In this document: piece after piece, positions 47,101 through 60,244 of the stretch
Position numbering within the stretch: position 1 is the stretch's first letter
Layout: every line of letters begins with the position of its first letter
Assembly: GCF_949628265.1 (NCBI RefSeq)
Contig: NC_088787.1
Location: 27,952,501 to 28,016,500 of the forward strand
Length of the DNA: 64,000 nucleotides
Direction of reading: 5' to 3'
Source: Cloeon dipterum
Taxonomy: Eukaryota > Arthropoda > Insecta > Ephemeroptera > Baetidae
Translations under genes and position numbers: made by a program
Notes under the pieces: generated by a model
What the model was told of the DNA's origin: nothing
What the model saw: only the letters and a program-made list of their open reading frames with translations
Databases searched by the model: none

Positions 47101-50100
47101 ATGGCCAACAAATAATTTTTTTCACACCTGTCAAAGAGGACAAGTCTGGACACAGAATAGGTGAAAATTGGACTTGACACGAACCTGTGAGGGACTGCAC
47201 GAGCTCCTGGGGGTGAGTCTGCACGGTGGTTCGTTGGGTCGAGGGTTGCTGGACATGGGGAAGCAGCACGAGTCTCTGCAGTCCGACTCCCAGCCACAGT
47301 CGCACTCTTCGCCAGGCTCAACAACGCCGTTGCCGCAGATGGCTGTCTGCGGCTCGGTGAAGCAGCCGCGGCTGCTGCGCGCCTTGGCCGCCAGCACTGG
47401 GCTGATTGAGTCCAGGCTGCACGGCGAGAATTTGTTGTTGTTTCTCTTGTCACCAGAGGTGGCTCTCGCAAACATAATATAATTGCCATCCTCACCTCCT
47501 GGCGTACAATTCTCTGGGTCGTGCTGTAAAACAAAATCATATTTAATGCCACAAGGAAAATACACATTAAACACATTATAAATATGTTTTTGGGAATATT
47601 CTGCACATATTAATTTTATTTTAATTAGACAAATGCAACTAATTAATATTAAAATGATGGTAAAATTCAAATTTAACCAACAGAGGAATTTTTTAATTAT
47701 AATTTTCGAGATGTGTAGCAGACTATTAAAATTGCTAGATGGATATTCATTCATTTTTAGTTATATTTTAATTACTGGCCGTGCAATAATGGAAAAAGTT
47801 TATTAATCCATCTAGAGATTTTATTTTTTATTAAATATCTTAAAAATACTTTGAATAAAAAATGACTTCAATAGTCTTGGGTAAGAATTATCGAAACAGC
47901 CCCTTTAAATAATTATTATCTGGCTATTTGTAGAGGAATATTTTGGATTTTTTGCTTACAAAAAAACAAGAATGAATATAACGAGTAAAAAGAGGATACT
48001 CACAGGCGATCCAAAGTTGTGGCCAATTTCGTGAGCCAGAGTGACATGGGACACAGCTGGTGGCACGTGTTTGCCATAATTTAAAAGGGTGACAATACCA
48101 GTGTTGAGACTCTTCATAGAGCCACGGTAGTGCTGCAAAAAGATAAAAAAAAAAAATCAGAACTGCATTCATTCAACTCTGTAAAATCTAGAATGCTGTT
48201 TTCTGTTTGAATTGTAAGTTATGTCAAGTTACCAAGAAGAAGCCCTAGAGTCAATATATTGCCGGTTCAAAAGAAGCAATGTGTGTTAGGGCGACTCAAA
48301 ACTTACCCCGTTCTTCTCGCAAACTCCTCCTGCATTCTTGAGATCTCCAGTCCACGCTAAGCCCAGGGTGCCCATTTCAAAGTCCCTGTAGGTGAACATG
48401 TACGCGAGGCAGAAGGCGTCGTAGTCCTCCTCTGTAAAAAGTTGCCGAGTTCAAACAAACTCAGTGAAAAGTTTGTTCAGCCCACATTACCTGAAAATAG
48501 TTCAAGGAATTTTTCTACTCCGTAGTTGCCGGGAAACCTATAGCTAGTATCATTGAGCGCGTCTGCGGAATGAACTTTGATTCGTTTGATCATGAAACTA
48601 ATTCTGTCAGTCTTTCCGTCTTGGTCAAAATCTGAAACAAAAAATCGAGTTAAACATAAGAAATAATGCGCAGCAAAAATATATTCGATATTCGTATAAT
48701 GGACTAGTTTTTTAAGTCCCTTCTGACACTTTTGCATTTCTTTTGTCACAATGAAAAATGCAAGAAAAGTACAAAAGCTCAATTTACTTTCTCGAGCGTA
48801 CAATTGAATCATTTCAAAAGGTAAGTGTCACACCTGTCCCCTGATAGATGGAGTTGACCCTCTGCACGTGGCGGGTCATGACCTCAATGCACGCCTCCTC
48901 AGAGCCAAACTTCTGGAAGAAAAGATGGTCGGCCTGCAGGTAGAGCATGCACGTGGTCTTATGGGGATCGATGGCTGCGGCCCTTTTGCGCCGCGCACCG
49001 TGCAGCCAGCGCTTGCGGCGTGACGCAGCCGTCACGTTAGTGGCTGCTGCGGGCGCCGATGGAGTACCCTGCAAACGGTCGTGCAGCTCCTGCGAGGCGC
49101 ACGCTGGCAGCTCTGGGTCGCGCACGTCCCCCGAACGGTACACCACTGAGTGAGGCACGTCGTCTGACCACAGCTGCACATATCTGAGGGCAAAAATATT
49201 TGTTGTTGGTTCAAAAGGAGAAGGTTAATATTTATTTTAATTGATGAAATAAAAATTTATCTTTTTATTTGGGCTGAGATAACGTTTGCCATATTCTTTC
49301 ATGATTCCCATTTTGGGCATGCAATAGTTAAAAGGTATTTCACCATAATAAGGCATGTTGTAGGAGTGAAAACAGAAAGTGAAAAGGTCGATGTTTTACA
49401 AATTGCTTCCCCTTATTTTCCCAACTGATTATATATCATGATAAATTTTGCCGAGCAATAATGCAAATACCATCCCTAAAGTGGAAAAGCAAGAGTTTCC
49501 GGGTTCTGCGTTTCCAAGAATAGTTATCAAAGCAAATTTTCCTGCAGTTAGATATTGACACAGAGCGCGAAATGCGGAGTCGTCAAAATCATCTGGCTCC
49601 ATGTGAGAGCGGGTTGGCAAATCCAGATTTCGCGCATCGACCCACCAGACGCCTGCTGAGATCCAGCTTTCCAATTCAAATGAGCTGGAAAATGCAAATT
49701 TGGTCCGAATCGGATTGAAATTCTCACCTTGAGGTGGGCTCGACGTAGATGGATTCGCCGTTGGGCCAAGTGAGCGATCCGTCGAAGAGGCCCTCCGAGG
49801 TGACTAGGCCCTTCACTTCCACCGACTCGTCATCTGAAATGCAAATGCGTGTGCTTTTTTAATCAGCCATAGGGAAAAAAGGAAAAAAAAAAATCATTGC
49901 ACTCTCGCGGGAATTCCGACCGAAGTGCTTATTATTCGCGACAGGTCACTCGTTAATATGCCAGTTAATTCGCAATTAGCGAGAGAGCGACGATTTAAGA
50001 GTGCGTGGGCGATGAAAAATTGCACGCGCTGTTCACGAACGCGAAATTTCAGCGAGGATTTTTCGCGTAATTCATTTCTACCCGTTCAACGCGGGGATGC

Positions 50101-52466
50101 TTTTTAATCCTAAGGGTGGCATATCATTAATGCGACAAACATATTGCAAAAAAAAACAACAACAACGCACGCCCGTCCAACGGTCAATATCGAATTTCCG
50201 TTTGGACGCGCCCAGCGAACGGAAATATGGAGAGCACCACGAAAAATCGGATTAATTGAACAGTGAATCTTTTTGCCTTTGATATGTAATCAGAGCCTAA
50301 AAAAGCGAACCAAAAAGCGCAGAATTTGCCATTGTTGAATAACTTTTTTAATGAAAAGCCTCCACAGCGCCGCAGCGCCCAATTTGTACAAAGCAGAGAG
50401 TGGTTTCACTCAATTCAGGGAGATGATAAATCAAATGACTGTGACATTTTCCCTGTGCAACAGTGCGAGTTAAATCAAATTTGCAAAAAAAGGTTTTGCG
50501 TTGTAACGTGATTGAAATATCTAAACGTTAACAGAAATTATAACAAGTTGCAATTCAAATCAACCTGAATATTCTCTTGGGCACTTGCGTTTGAAAAAAA
50601 ATTGTGAATAGGTAGCATGGTAAATAAAATACTAAAAAGCTTTTAACTTTGTAAATTGTACGGAGCAATGAAAACAGGGAATTTTTACGATTCAAGTAAA
50701 TTTAAGCTTTAATGGCTTCATTTTCAGTGCTTTTAGTGCCATTTTCATCCGATGAAAGAGGCGTATTTGCATTTCGCTGGAACTAGTTGAAAATAAATCA
50801 CATATATACCGTCAGTAAATAGATACACAGATATTTCCATATATTTAATTTTTTAACTCTTTCTACGGCACATGACAATGTCGACTCAGTTTTTATTTCA
50901 AGCATTTATGCAGTTCTTGCCTTTGTTCATGTTAGTTTAATTGATGCTATTCTTTGACTGTAATATTATTTAGATACATGAGCAATAAACATAACTATGT
51001 ATAATTTAATAGTTTTCTTTGAGAAAGTCTAGCCCCTGCTACAGCCATCATAAGGAGGGTAAATTAAGATTGCACGCAGTAATCGTTTAGTTGGCAGATA
51101 AATTTTTCAATGGTCGTCACTTTGAAAATGTCTTTAAGTATAAGAGATTTTGAACACAATACGTTGATTGTGCCCCCTTCGTGAAACTTTCACAAATTCT
51201 GGTCACGTTCTTGACACTTTTTGCGTCGACTTACCATCGAGGGTGCCCTCGTAAGCTCGGTCGAGGTCGAAGGAGACCGGACCCCTGGTGCCCTCGAAGG
51301 TGACGTCGTTGGAGAAGACGGAGACGTCGGGGAACAGACGCAACTTGTAGGTCCTACAACAGGGCGTAAATAATTACTCTCGGAACATAACACGCACAAA
51401 CAGGAGACAATAGCAAAACGTGGAGAACAAGCGAGTCAGGCAGCCGGCAGCTGAGCTGCTCGTGTGTCACTGGATACGCTTTTGAGGCGAGCAGCACGAA
51501 AGGCTTGATTACACACGAGGAATTGCGATTGGACCGGTTGGCTGTTGAAATATTAATTTCCAGCGGCCTGGGAGGTAAAGTGGAAGGTGCGAACTCCTGT
51601 TGCAGTGGAAACATCACCCGATTGCGAGAAGCCCGGCAATGAGGAAAAGGGCGAAAAATGCGCGAAAATGAGAAGCTCGCGCGTAATTAAATTTCGAGCC
51701 ATCTACTCGCCGGCTGTCGCCGTCTTTTAACTACTGCTGCTGATGCCGGTCTCAAGAGAGCACAGGCATCTGACAGTCTTCCCAGTCTTCTGAGAGAGTT
51801 TTTCCAAGGAAGACGATGATAGAGTGAGACTAACTGGATTGGCAAAGTTTGATTTTCAGCATGTCAATTACGTTGGTTGACAAAGAGCTGGGAGAGAAAA
51901 GGATAGTGGAAAATTTCGCCTGTTCAATAAATTCAACATATATCACATTCAATTCATTCCGTGACATAAATATCGGAATGAAAAAGGCAATAATACATAT
52001 TATGTTATTAGTATTTGTGAGTAGTTCTTAAACGCTGCCCTACACACATTTCTTTCTTATTAAATTCAAAATTATGCTAGATGGGCAATTTTAACATTTA
52101 TAAAAATATGAATTATTTAATTTATCGCTATGTTCTCTAATAAAATGACATCTCTTGGTTGCAATTTAGCAAAAATGGCTACTTTGCTTCTCAGGAAACT
52201 TGTTATTAAATATCACATCATTTATTCAATAAATTTAACTGCTACTTCACTTAATTACAAAGGCAAAAATATAATACTTAAAAGCTTGCGGAATGTGGAG
52301 GAGCGTACTAACCTATTGAAAGCGGCGACGTCGAGTCGGAGGGCGTGCGGCGCCGCGGCGGTCGACGCGGCGCTGCGCCGCACCCTGGCATGTTGTCTCA
52401 GCAAGTGCGTTCGGTCGTAGAGTGCCGGTTCAAAGCGCTTGATGAAGGCATTTTCGACTGGAATTT
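44174..52466 (-). CDS. kuz: ADAM10/Kuzbanian metalloprotease, 5' end (signal exon) not found
   Basis: Exons in transcript order: 52313-52466, 51235-51353, 49728-49833, 48834-49183, 48491-48631, 48307-48431, 48004-48132, 47185-47523, 46261-46556, 45683-45797, 45488-45622, 44174-44989 (940 aa visible). The prodomain has an upstream RVRR site and a lone-Cys switch region (LPACASQE). The proprotein convertase region [18 protein letters not shown] holds two RRKR sites. The catalytic domain has zinc motif [12 protein letters not shown] and the ADAM10-specific [18 protein letters not shown]. Next come the disintegrin domain ([25 protein letters not shown]), a Cys-rich domain, membrane-proximal [19 protein letters not shown], one TM segment and a basic tail of about 260 residues. 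Kuzbanian is the alpha-secretase that cuts Notch at S2. Kuz versus its paralogue Kul cannot be settled from this alone. The signal peptide must lie on exon(s) further right. Confidence 0.94.
49834..52312 (-). other. Two long Kuzbanian introns (49834-51234 and 51354-52312)
   Basis: Introns of 1.40 and 0.96 kb interrupted only by exon 51235-51353. The first has a less AT-rich, CpG-containing block at about 49915-50220. No repeat or gene was recognised in either. Confidence 0.5.
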
Positions 52467-55400
52467 CTGCAACACACGAGCAAATAATGCGACATGAGCG
52501 AAGGGGCAAAGAATGAAGATGGGTCGATAAGGGCACGCATTTCGCCGACGCCGCCACTCTTTCACTAAAAGAGACGGAAGCAGCTGACGGCGTATTCCAA
52601 ACATAATAATTCACTGCGAAATTGCGCAAATTGTTCGACTGTCAATCAACGAGAGACATCAAAGGCGAGCTGTTTAACGGAGGTTTGCAAAGGAAATGGA
52701 ATCAGCGAACTCTTCGCTTGAATCACCCTCGTGCCAGATTCAGCACAAGAGCGGCAGTAATAATTTCGCTTTTATGATCATTCAATGCTTGATCAGAAAT
52801 TTCATTTTCTGCATGCATATCGGTCGGGCGGAAATGAGCTTTCGACTCTCCGCAATAAAAGTCAGTAGTGCAAGTGAGTCGTCTTCGATGAATTGTTATG
52901 GCACGAGCGCTTTCTGATCTGATTGCAAGCGCATTAATCAATTTCGAGCGATTGCTTGTTTATAGCCCCACATTTCAAACCATATTGCATCGACAGTATA
53001 AACTACCTAGCGCCATTCCATGGATAGATGTGATTGAGGCAGAATGTTTAAAGTATAAATGAAAAAGGATTTAAACAGTTATTATTGTAACATAACAGAC
53101 ACCAGGGTTTATTATTTCTGTAGTTACTTATCAGAATTTGAAAACAACAATTGAAAATTATTTAGAAAATATTAGCTATGAAAGCCGTTCCGTATAGGGA
53201 AGATAGAAGTATTTATAAAGGAAGGTTGTAAAAAGAAATTGTTTAAGAGTCTGTTTATTATTTAAAATATTTTAAAGGAAAATGAAAAAGGAATGAAAAG
53301 GGGACAGGGAGAGGAAAATTCGTTTTAATGATGAAGTTTGGTTCGATTCAATTACGTTTTAGTTCTTCAAACTAGTCATTGTAATTATTAATTAAATAAG
53401 AATAGAATAAGAATAGAAAATAATACATTATCCCTGTTGGAGCAAAAGGCTTTTAGTAAAATTAGCGATCAACTCGCAGAATCTAATATGCCATTGAAAA
53501 TGATTAAAAATCTCCTTTTCTAGAATATCTGAGCGGTAAAATTGAAAGCTGTGCCTGTCTCCATGAAAATGAATATCGGAATTCTTTTGCTGCGGTCATT
53601 TCCTCGCCAAGTTTAAGATTCAGCCAAATCTTTAGTTATAAAAATGAAGTGCATTCATAAGAAGGCTTTTTGTCAATAAATTACCTCCGGCGAGTACTTG
53701 AACGTTCTCTTGAAGCCGCTTTAATCTGAGCTGAAATTTCTTGGACTTTCTTTGACAAAGTCGAGCACTCGGGCCAGTCAGTAGTTGCCGAACGAGGCCA
53801 CTTGAGCGGCTCGTTTCAGGCCCAAAGAGACGAATGCAATCTGTGCGCACCATCAAAATTTGCGACGGGGCGAGCGCATAAAAGCAAAGTTGCGCCAGGC
53901 AGAAATGATTTAGCGGGCGATATTCACGGCGCGCAGCTTTTGCGAAAGCTCGCTCGCGAAGGGCTCCTTTGGGACGGCAGTTATTAACTAACCCTTTTCC
54001 ACTGAGCAGTTTTAATCAAATGAAGCCTCAGCTTCCAATTCGCCGGATCACGTCGCGAAACTTTCGCCAGGGTCAACTCGCTTCCTTTTTCTCTTTAGCA
54101 GTCAGAGACAATAATGAAATATCTCCGCTCGCCGGGATAAAGTTTTCGCTGCTTTTCGCGCAAGAGCAAATAAGTAACAATTTCGTCCGCCGGCGAATTT
54201 ATGAAATCCTTCTTTCTCTCTCTCAGCCTCTTTGTTCTTGCACTGGGTTTAATAAAAATTTATTCGCTTTGTCTTGCCTGCTCTGGGCGTAAGGGTGAAT
54301 TCTGGTCTGTGTGTGCGTCGCGGAAAAATGAGTCGGAACGCCAGCCGAGAGAGTTATGTGCTCGAATTTAATAACGTGTTGCCACGGAATGCCGCAAACG
54401 CACCGACCCTTCGCGCCGCCCAAAACGCAGCCTGCTCCAATATCTCCTCCTAATTGCGGTCAACATTAGATTTCCCAACAATATTAGTCGCAGTAGGTAT
54501 ACTACAAGGGAGAGGAAATCTTTTTACACTTTTTTTGAACGATTTCAAAAGCAACTGAAATCAATACAAGTGTTATTAGAAGTATATTTTATACTAGTTA
54601 GTGAAATCTATCGCATTTTACTTTCAATTTGGTGTCACTTAACCAAATTAATGCTTCTGCATTTTCTTGACTGATATAATGATTTTATTTTTCGAACAAA
54701 TATCATCCCTAATAATAGAGATTCATCCCGACGTCATATTAATACAGCAAATACCCTTAGGGACAAAACCTTTTAAGGATGTCATGACGAAGAGCTGATG
54801 AGTCAAATGTTTTTTGTTAGCTGACCCACCTGGTAACAAGATTGCTGACAAACGGCGAGGATCGAAAAATACCCTGCCGTGCAAGCATTGCTCACAATCA
54901 GCAAAATAAGGTATACTGTAAACGCTGCACAAGCGTGTTCCAATAAAATCCATTGTTCGGAGGTAACCTGAATTTTAAACATATTCTCGACTTTACTTTG
55001 ATTTTTTTTCTTAGCGCGGATGATAAAAATAATGTGATCTACTTTGGCGAATCTCTCGCCGGCTCAATTCCCATCCATCATCCAAATTCGATGATCGACC
55101 AAATTTCCGCGTCTGGCAGCTCTTCTAGTTTCTTGAAATTAAATTTGCTTCCGCGAGCAGCGGATGGAAAGGGAATCTGGCGGCGCGGCGGAGGAAGTGT
55201 GCACCGCCGCAGTTTAATTAAAGCGGCTGCCAGAAGTGTCCCAATTCGTTTGCTGCTAATTTGCAAGGGCGCGCAAATTTGATTAGCGGATCGCTTCAAA
55301 GCAAGATTCTCGTCCAAGAAACAGCTCTTTTCTCTCCTCCTCTTTGAACAAAAATACAGGAACGATATGCACACAGGGGAGGCGACGACTTCTTTTATCT

Positions 55401-56140
55401 CGGCTGAGAGCAATAACAATCGGGCTCAAAAAGCAAGAAGTGCTTGTGTGCTTCCATTGCGCGGCGAAAATCTACTCTTTTGTGCGTGCGTATATGTACG
55501 TATAGTATCAAAATGCACTCGAGTTCTTCTTATTTTTCTTTTTGCAAAAACACTTTCTTTGATAAGCGCTCTTGGGACTATGAACCAAATTCATTTCGAA
55601 ATGGCTTCGCGGTTTAGCGCTTCTTCCAAGATTATTTTTACTCTGAAGCTGTGTGAATTATGATTGTTCTTCAATCAAGCATCGTAGATCACTGTAAGAA
55701 AAAACCATTTAAAGTAAAGCATGATTGCCAGAAATCTACTATCAAAGTATCAAATGTTCAATATATCTCAGTCAACAAGAAACCTTCTAACCAGTTCACA
55801 ATTAGCCGATTAATGACGAAAAAGATCATTTGAAAGATTTATTTGGCTAAATTGGAGTACTTCACTTAATATCAAGCATCTGTGCTTCAAAATTTCACCC
55901 ACCTTTTTAAAGTAATTCATACCACGTTCGTTTTATTTTTTGGTGAGCTATTTTCTCTATTCTGGAAAACATAGCTTTTTTCAGCTAAATTTCAATTTTC
56001 CTCTCCTACCGCAAGATGATACCCATTTGCACTAAAAAGCCATTTCGGCCGAAGTACACATGCTGATGCACGAGAGCGAGCAAACTTTTTGCAATCTGAG
56101 CGCGAATGTGTTATTTCGTCCCTGGAGAGCGCGCGCCGTG

Positions 56141-56162
56141 CACACACACACACACACACACA
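56141..56162. repeat. (CA)11 microsatellite
   Basis: Perfect CA dinucleotide run, closely followed by a (TAA)n tract (about 56246-56262) and a GCC-rich tract (about 56264-56290). Confidence 0.95.
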
Positions 56163-57574
56163 ACGTGCAGATTTATTAGCAAAACAAGTCAAAAGCGGCC
56201 GGGAAATGGTGTCGCTTGGCGGAAAGTTGCGGGTCGATAAGACGAAATAATAATAATAATATACGGCGGCTCTGCCGCCGCCGCCGCCCGCCACGACCAA
56301 GGTTTTAATTAACACAGCGTGCATGTTCAGACGGATCATCACAAGCGAGTGCATTCATTATTAACAATCATCGAGCGGAAGAGAGAAGCGAGCGAGCGAG
56401 AGGAGCAGATTGGAGCTGAAAATCTCTCTCATTCCAGTCTGCGCTTTGAATAAAAGCCGGGATTGATTTCAGCTGCCGGGAAATGAGCGAGATTTCGGGA
56501 CTGCGATGATTTGCAAACCGATCAGGCTTCGCCCGCGTTTTGTTTCAAGCTGCAGGGGGAAGAGGGCGTGCATTTGGAATTATTTCTGCCGACTTGCTGA
56601 GGGAGATTTGCGATTATGGGAAGCTGGGGAGCGAAAGTGGAATTCGCAGACTTTGCACCCACCAGCCGGCAGAGACAAAAGGGGAATTTACGACGACTCT
56701 GGGAAATTTAGGGAAGATTGGACTTCACTCTTGTGATTTTCTGCAACATATATAGATGAGCGGTGCGCACCGATTGATTTCTTTAGTCTCAGCTGCGCTC
56801 AGGTCGCATTAGGGCTGTCAATTTTAGGAGGAGTCACTTTTATTGACTGCAAATTGTTGAGTCAAAACTTTAAACCAGAGATAGAGTTAGTCTATCCCAA
56901 GGTAAGACGGCTTCCCAGCACTTTCATTGAGATCAAGTAACTTACTGCAAAGTATCTCGAACTTCCGTAATAACTCTGAAAAAAATTGTACGAAGAACTT
57001 TAAACCTGGTTTGAGGTTACATGCAATCAATTTATAATTATGACAGACGTAGTTTTGTTTTCTCTAGTATATGGCAGAAATGCAAGCCTTATTTATGTTC
57101 ATAGAGCTATTAAATCAATTATCAACTTTCAATTAATAATTGTTTGTAACGCCGTTCAGTGCGTTGTTTTTTCCAAGTTCTTTCACCCAGATTGAACACT
57201 TGGTTGCCGCTTACTCAATTAGCTCTCTTGGAGAGATTTATGCCTGTTTACCAGCTGGATCGGGTCAAAACAACTGTGTTACTTTTGTTAGAATACAAGA
57301 ATCACGGTGCAAGGAACCACCGTTAGTTTTTTTCCAGTGGTGGAAAACTTAAGAGTTGTAAATAAAAAATGAAAGGAAACGACGCACTCGCTGAGAGCTT
57401 TTGGGAAATCTTTGCCAAAAGCAGAGCCTCGGCACGAGACTGCTATTTCCAAATGTTTGGAAGCCACACAAACAACAGTTTATTAAATAAAGGGTGTGCG
57501 GTGGTAATTGCATTAGTGAGCCAACCCCTCGGCCGTCATGTTTTCTCCCTTTTCTTCTCCTTCCAGACGCGTGA

Positions 57575-57610
57575 ATGTGTGTGTGAGTGTGAGTGTGTGT
57601 GTGTGTGTGT
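57575..57610. repeat. (GT)n microsatellite, imperfect
   Basis: GT-rich run broken by two GA steps. Complement-equivalent to the CA tract 1.4 kb to the left. Confidence 0.9.
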
Positions 57611-59877
57611 CCTGCGTCCTGCGAATGCATTATTTTCGCTTCACGTTGCCAGAAGAGAGCACAGAAAAACGAATCCGCACAAGTCGACAGCTAGGCCAAG
57701 TGCATTTTCTTCTTTATTCATCACAAGGCTGGCAGACACGCGCCGTTTTATTCATGCAGTCGTCACTGACATGCTCCGGCACAATATGTATTAAATGCGC
57801 AAATCCGATTTCGCTGCTCGTGCCGACATTGTGTCAGGGACGCGCAAGACACTCGGTTTTTGTTCTGGTTTCTTTGCAGATAACCGATTGAGATAAAAAA
57901 ACCTAAAATTTCGTATAATTAGAAAATGTAATAGCCTTTGGTCAAGAAAATTTATTTATTAAAGAAGAATATTGGGGACAGAAAAACTAAATTTTGTAAA
58001 TATTTCATTTTCCCTTAAATTTTCACATATATTTGAATTAACTTATATTATCTTTATATTCCACTTGCCAAAATTTAGAGTTTCCTTACGGATCCTAAAG
58101 GCATTTTTTTAATGTGTGCAAATAATTATTTGGAATTAATGTTAACCACTAATTTTTTAATGACATTTAATAAATACCGTCATAATTTTGCCGTGATGAA
58201 CGTAGGATTATTACAAAAAGCATTGCTCTCTTTATCATTTGATTCGTGCAATTCAGCAAACATTATTTACTGGTAAGAAAAGGTTATAAATTGGTAGAGA
58301 CGGAGAGAGAAATGCAAATATCCAATTTGCAATTTTTCACATCCCAGCGGGTTCGTACATATGGACGCAGACTGCTTTGATTGCGGCGCAAAAGAAGTGT
58401 CTTTTTCGCATGCAAAATGGATCGATCGGTCGGCGACGCAAGGCATCGTCCTGCCGCGAGAGCGGCTCTTCACCTGAGCCGTACGTGCGAGGCGTGAGCA
58501 ATTAAAGCGATACCTCACTGCATGCAATCCAATTATTGCCTCGTCTCGCCGGCACACCTGCCTCTATTCCAAATGTTTAACGAGATGGCTTTACTTTGAA
58601 TCGCAAATGCACTCCAGTTTTTGCCCACGGATCAAATATGAAATCACTTTTCTTTCATATTCTGAATGTGCCAGGCAAATTTATATGTTTCCCAGACACG
58701 AAAGGAATACATTTTATTTCTCTCTCCTTTCAGAATCACGGAAAGGTTTTTATCTGCTGACTTTTCGTTTTGTTGAAAAACTTGCCTTTCAGCTTTGGCA
58801 TCCGATTTGTCTTGTCTGCGCAGTTTTTTTATTAATTTAAATATTCAAAGTGCTTACGATGGTCCGACTATGAGAATAATTCTCAAGCTGTGCAAATACG
58901 AAACTTATTAATTTAGATGATTACTGAGAGATTAATTAAAAGCACAGCACAATTACTCAAATGCACAGTTAATTAAAAATTGTACTCCACAGACTGAACA
59001 GTTTTTCCTTTTCCTCGACGACTGCCTATGCAGCTTTTTTCTATTGTTAGCAAGAAGCTCTAGAAGTTGAATTGCGTAAGCATAATTATGCAACCTGCGT
59101 AACAGAGACTTCGTTCGTCTCATTACTCAACCAAATTATCTGTTACTCGAGAGCTAAACATTCTTCAAACCACATTGAACTTTATTTAAAATAAAACCGA
59201 AAAACACTTTTAATATAGAGAAGAAAACCGCTCACATTTTTGTTTGAATATTCCATCAAACGCAAATCCGCTCCTGCAGTGTTTCCAAACTAACCACCGA
59301 CCGAAAATACGGCCTTTTAGTTGCTCACTCAGGCGGGCAACAAAAATCGAAACCTTCTGATAGAGTTGAAAAAAAGAAGATTAGCTCTCATGCAAACAAT
59401 CCCTGCTAATGAGGTACCGAACAGCAGCGGCAGTAACAGCACCCTCCGAGGCGAATAAAATAAACCGGCCGCTGCGTGGCGGGTAATTAACTCCGCTCTA
59501 ATTAGATTCAAAATACACATGGAAAAACAGCTTGAGAGGGTTGGTTTGCCCTGCGCTCAAGATATGCGGCGAACGAACGAGGAAGACGACGGGTAAGAAA
59601 TTAAAAGTTTAAATCTGGACTCGGAGGGTGCACGTTTTAAATTGTCTTGCCCCCAGATGGAACCGAGTTAAGGGAGGGTGAAACTAGATGGTGAAAATGA
59701 GAGAGCTAAAATGAACATAAGAAACAGTTCATTGTTCAGATATGTATCTTTTGCTAATGAAAACCGCGTCTAAATGACAGAGGACAAAATTTACGCTTGT
59801 AGCCTGAAACGAGACAAATAATAATATGGCAAAAGAGACCTGCTCGGTCGAGTTTTTTGCATTCAAGTTTGGTACCA

Positions 59878-60244
59878 TCCCGTTGGCTCGCATTGTTAAG
59901 GCTTTGCTAGCAGTGTCAAGGTAATGGGAGATATTTGAGCATTTTGGGGACCTAATACTTCTGAGGCTTCCGAGATGGCAAAAGGTGGTTAATTAAGTGA
60001 CTTGAAATATTCAAATAGCTCAACAGGCTGGGAGGTGCACCGGCGCTGACTCGCCACTTGCTGCTTTTTGCACCTTTCCAGCGGCTTTATGGACAAATTT
60101 CTGGCGTTTCAATAGAAAAACCTCGGTGCGGGGAAGCGGAAAGATGGCCACATTGGGCCTAAGCTCCTATGTAACCACTTGAGCCCATGTTATCCGCTCG
60201 GCGGTGTTACTGGAACTCAGTGAGCACGGGAAGGTAAAAAAAGA
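59878..60244 (+). repeat. SINE copy 2, right of the Kuzbanian exons
   Basis: It starts CCCGTTGGCTCGCATTGTTA like copy 1, then GTGTCAAGGTAATGGGAGAT, GGTGGTTAATTAAGTGACTT, CTCAACAGGCTGGGAGGTGC, CACCTTTCCAGC, TGGCGTTTCAAT, CCTCGGTGCGG, GCCCATGTTATCCGCTCG and GCGGTGTTA. Every block occurs in the same order, with differences, at 10522-10957. It ends in a short A-rich tail (GGTAAAAAAAGAAG). It is shorter than copy 1 because of internal deletions. Same strand as copy 1, antisense to Kuzbanian. Confidence 0.85.

Noticed and set aside
49429-49674. 81-codon minus-strand frame inside a Kuzbanian intron
   Set aside because: It lies between exons 48834-49183 and 49728-49833, whose joined reading phase and match to ADAM10 (VEPTSRYVQLW) leave no room for it. 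No family resemblance.
55992-56354. Minus-strand frame considered as the Kuzbanian signal-peptide exon
   Set aside because: It has a hydrophobic start (MHAVLIKTLVVAGG) but no donor in the needed phase; the rest is simple-repeat sequence. Other hydrophobic starts near 59480, 60630 and 61530 failed likewise.
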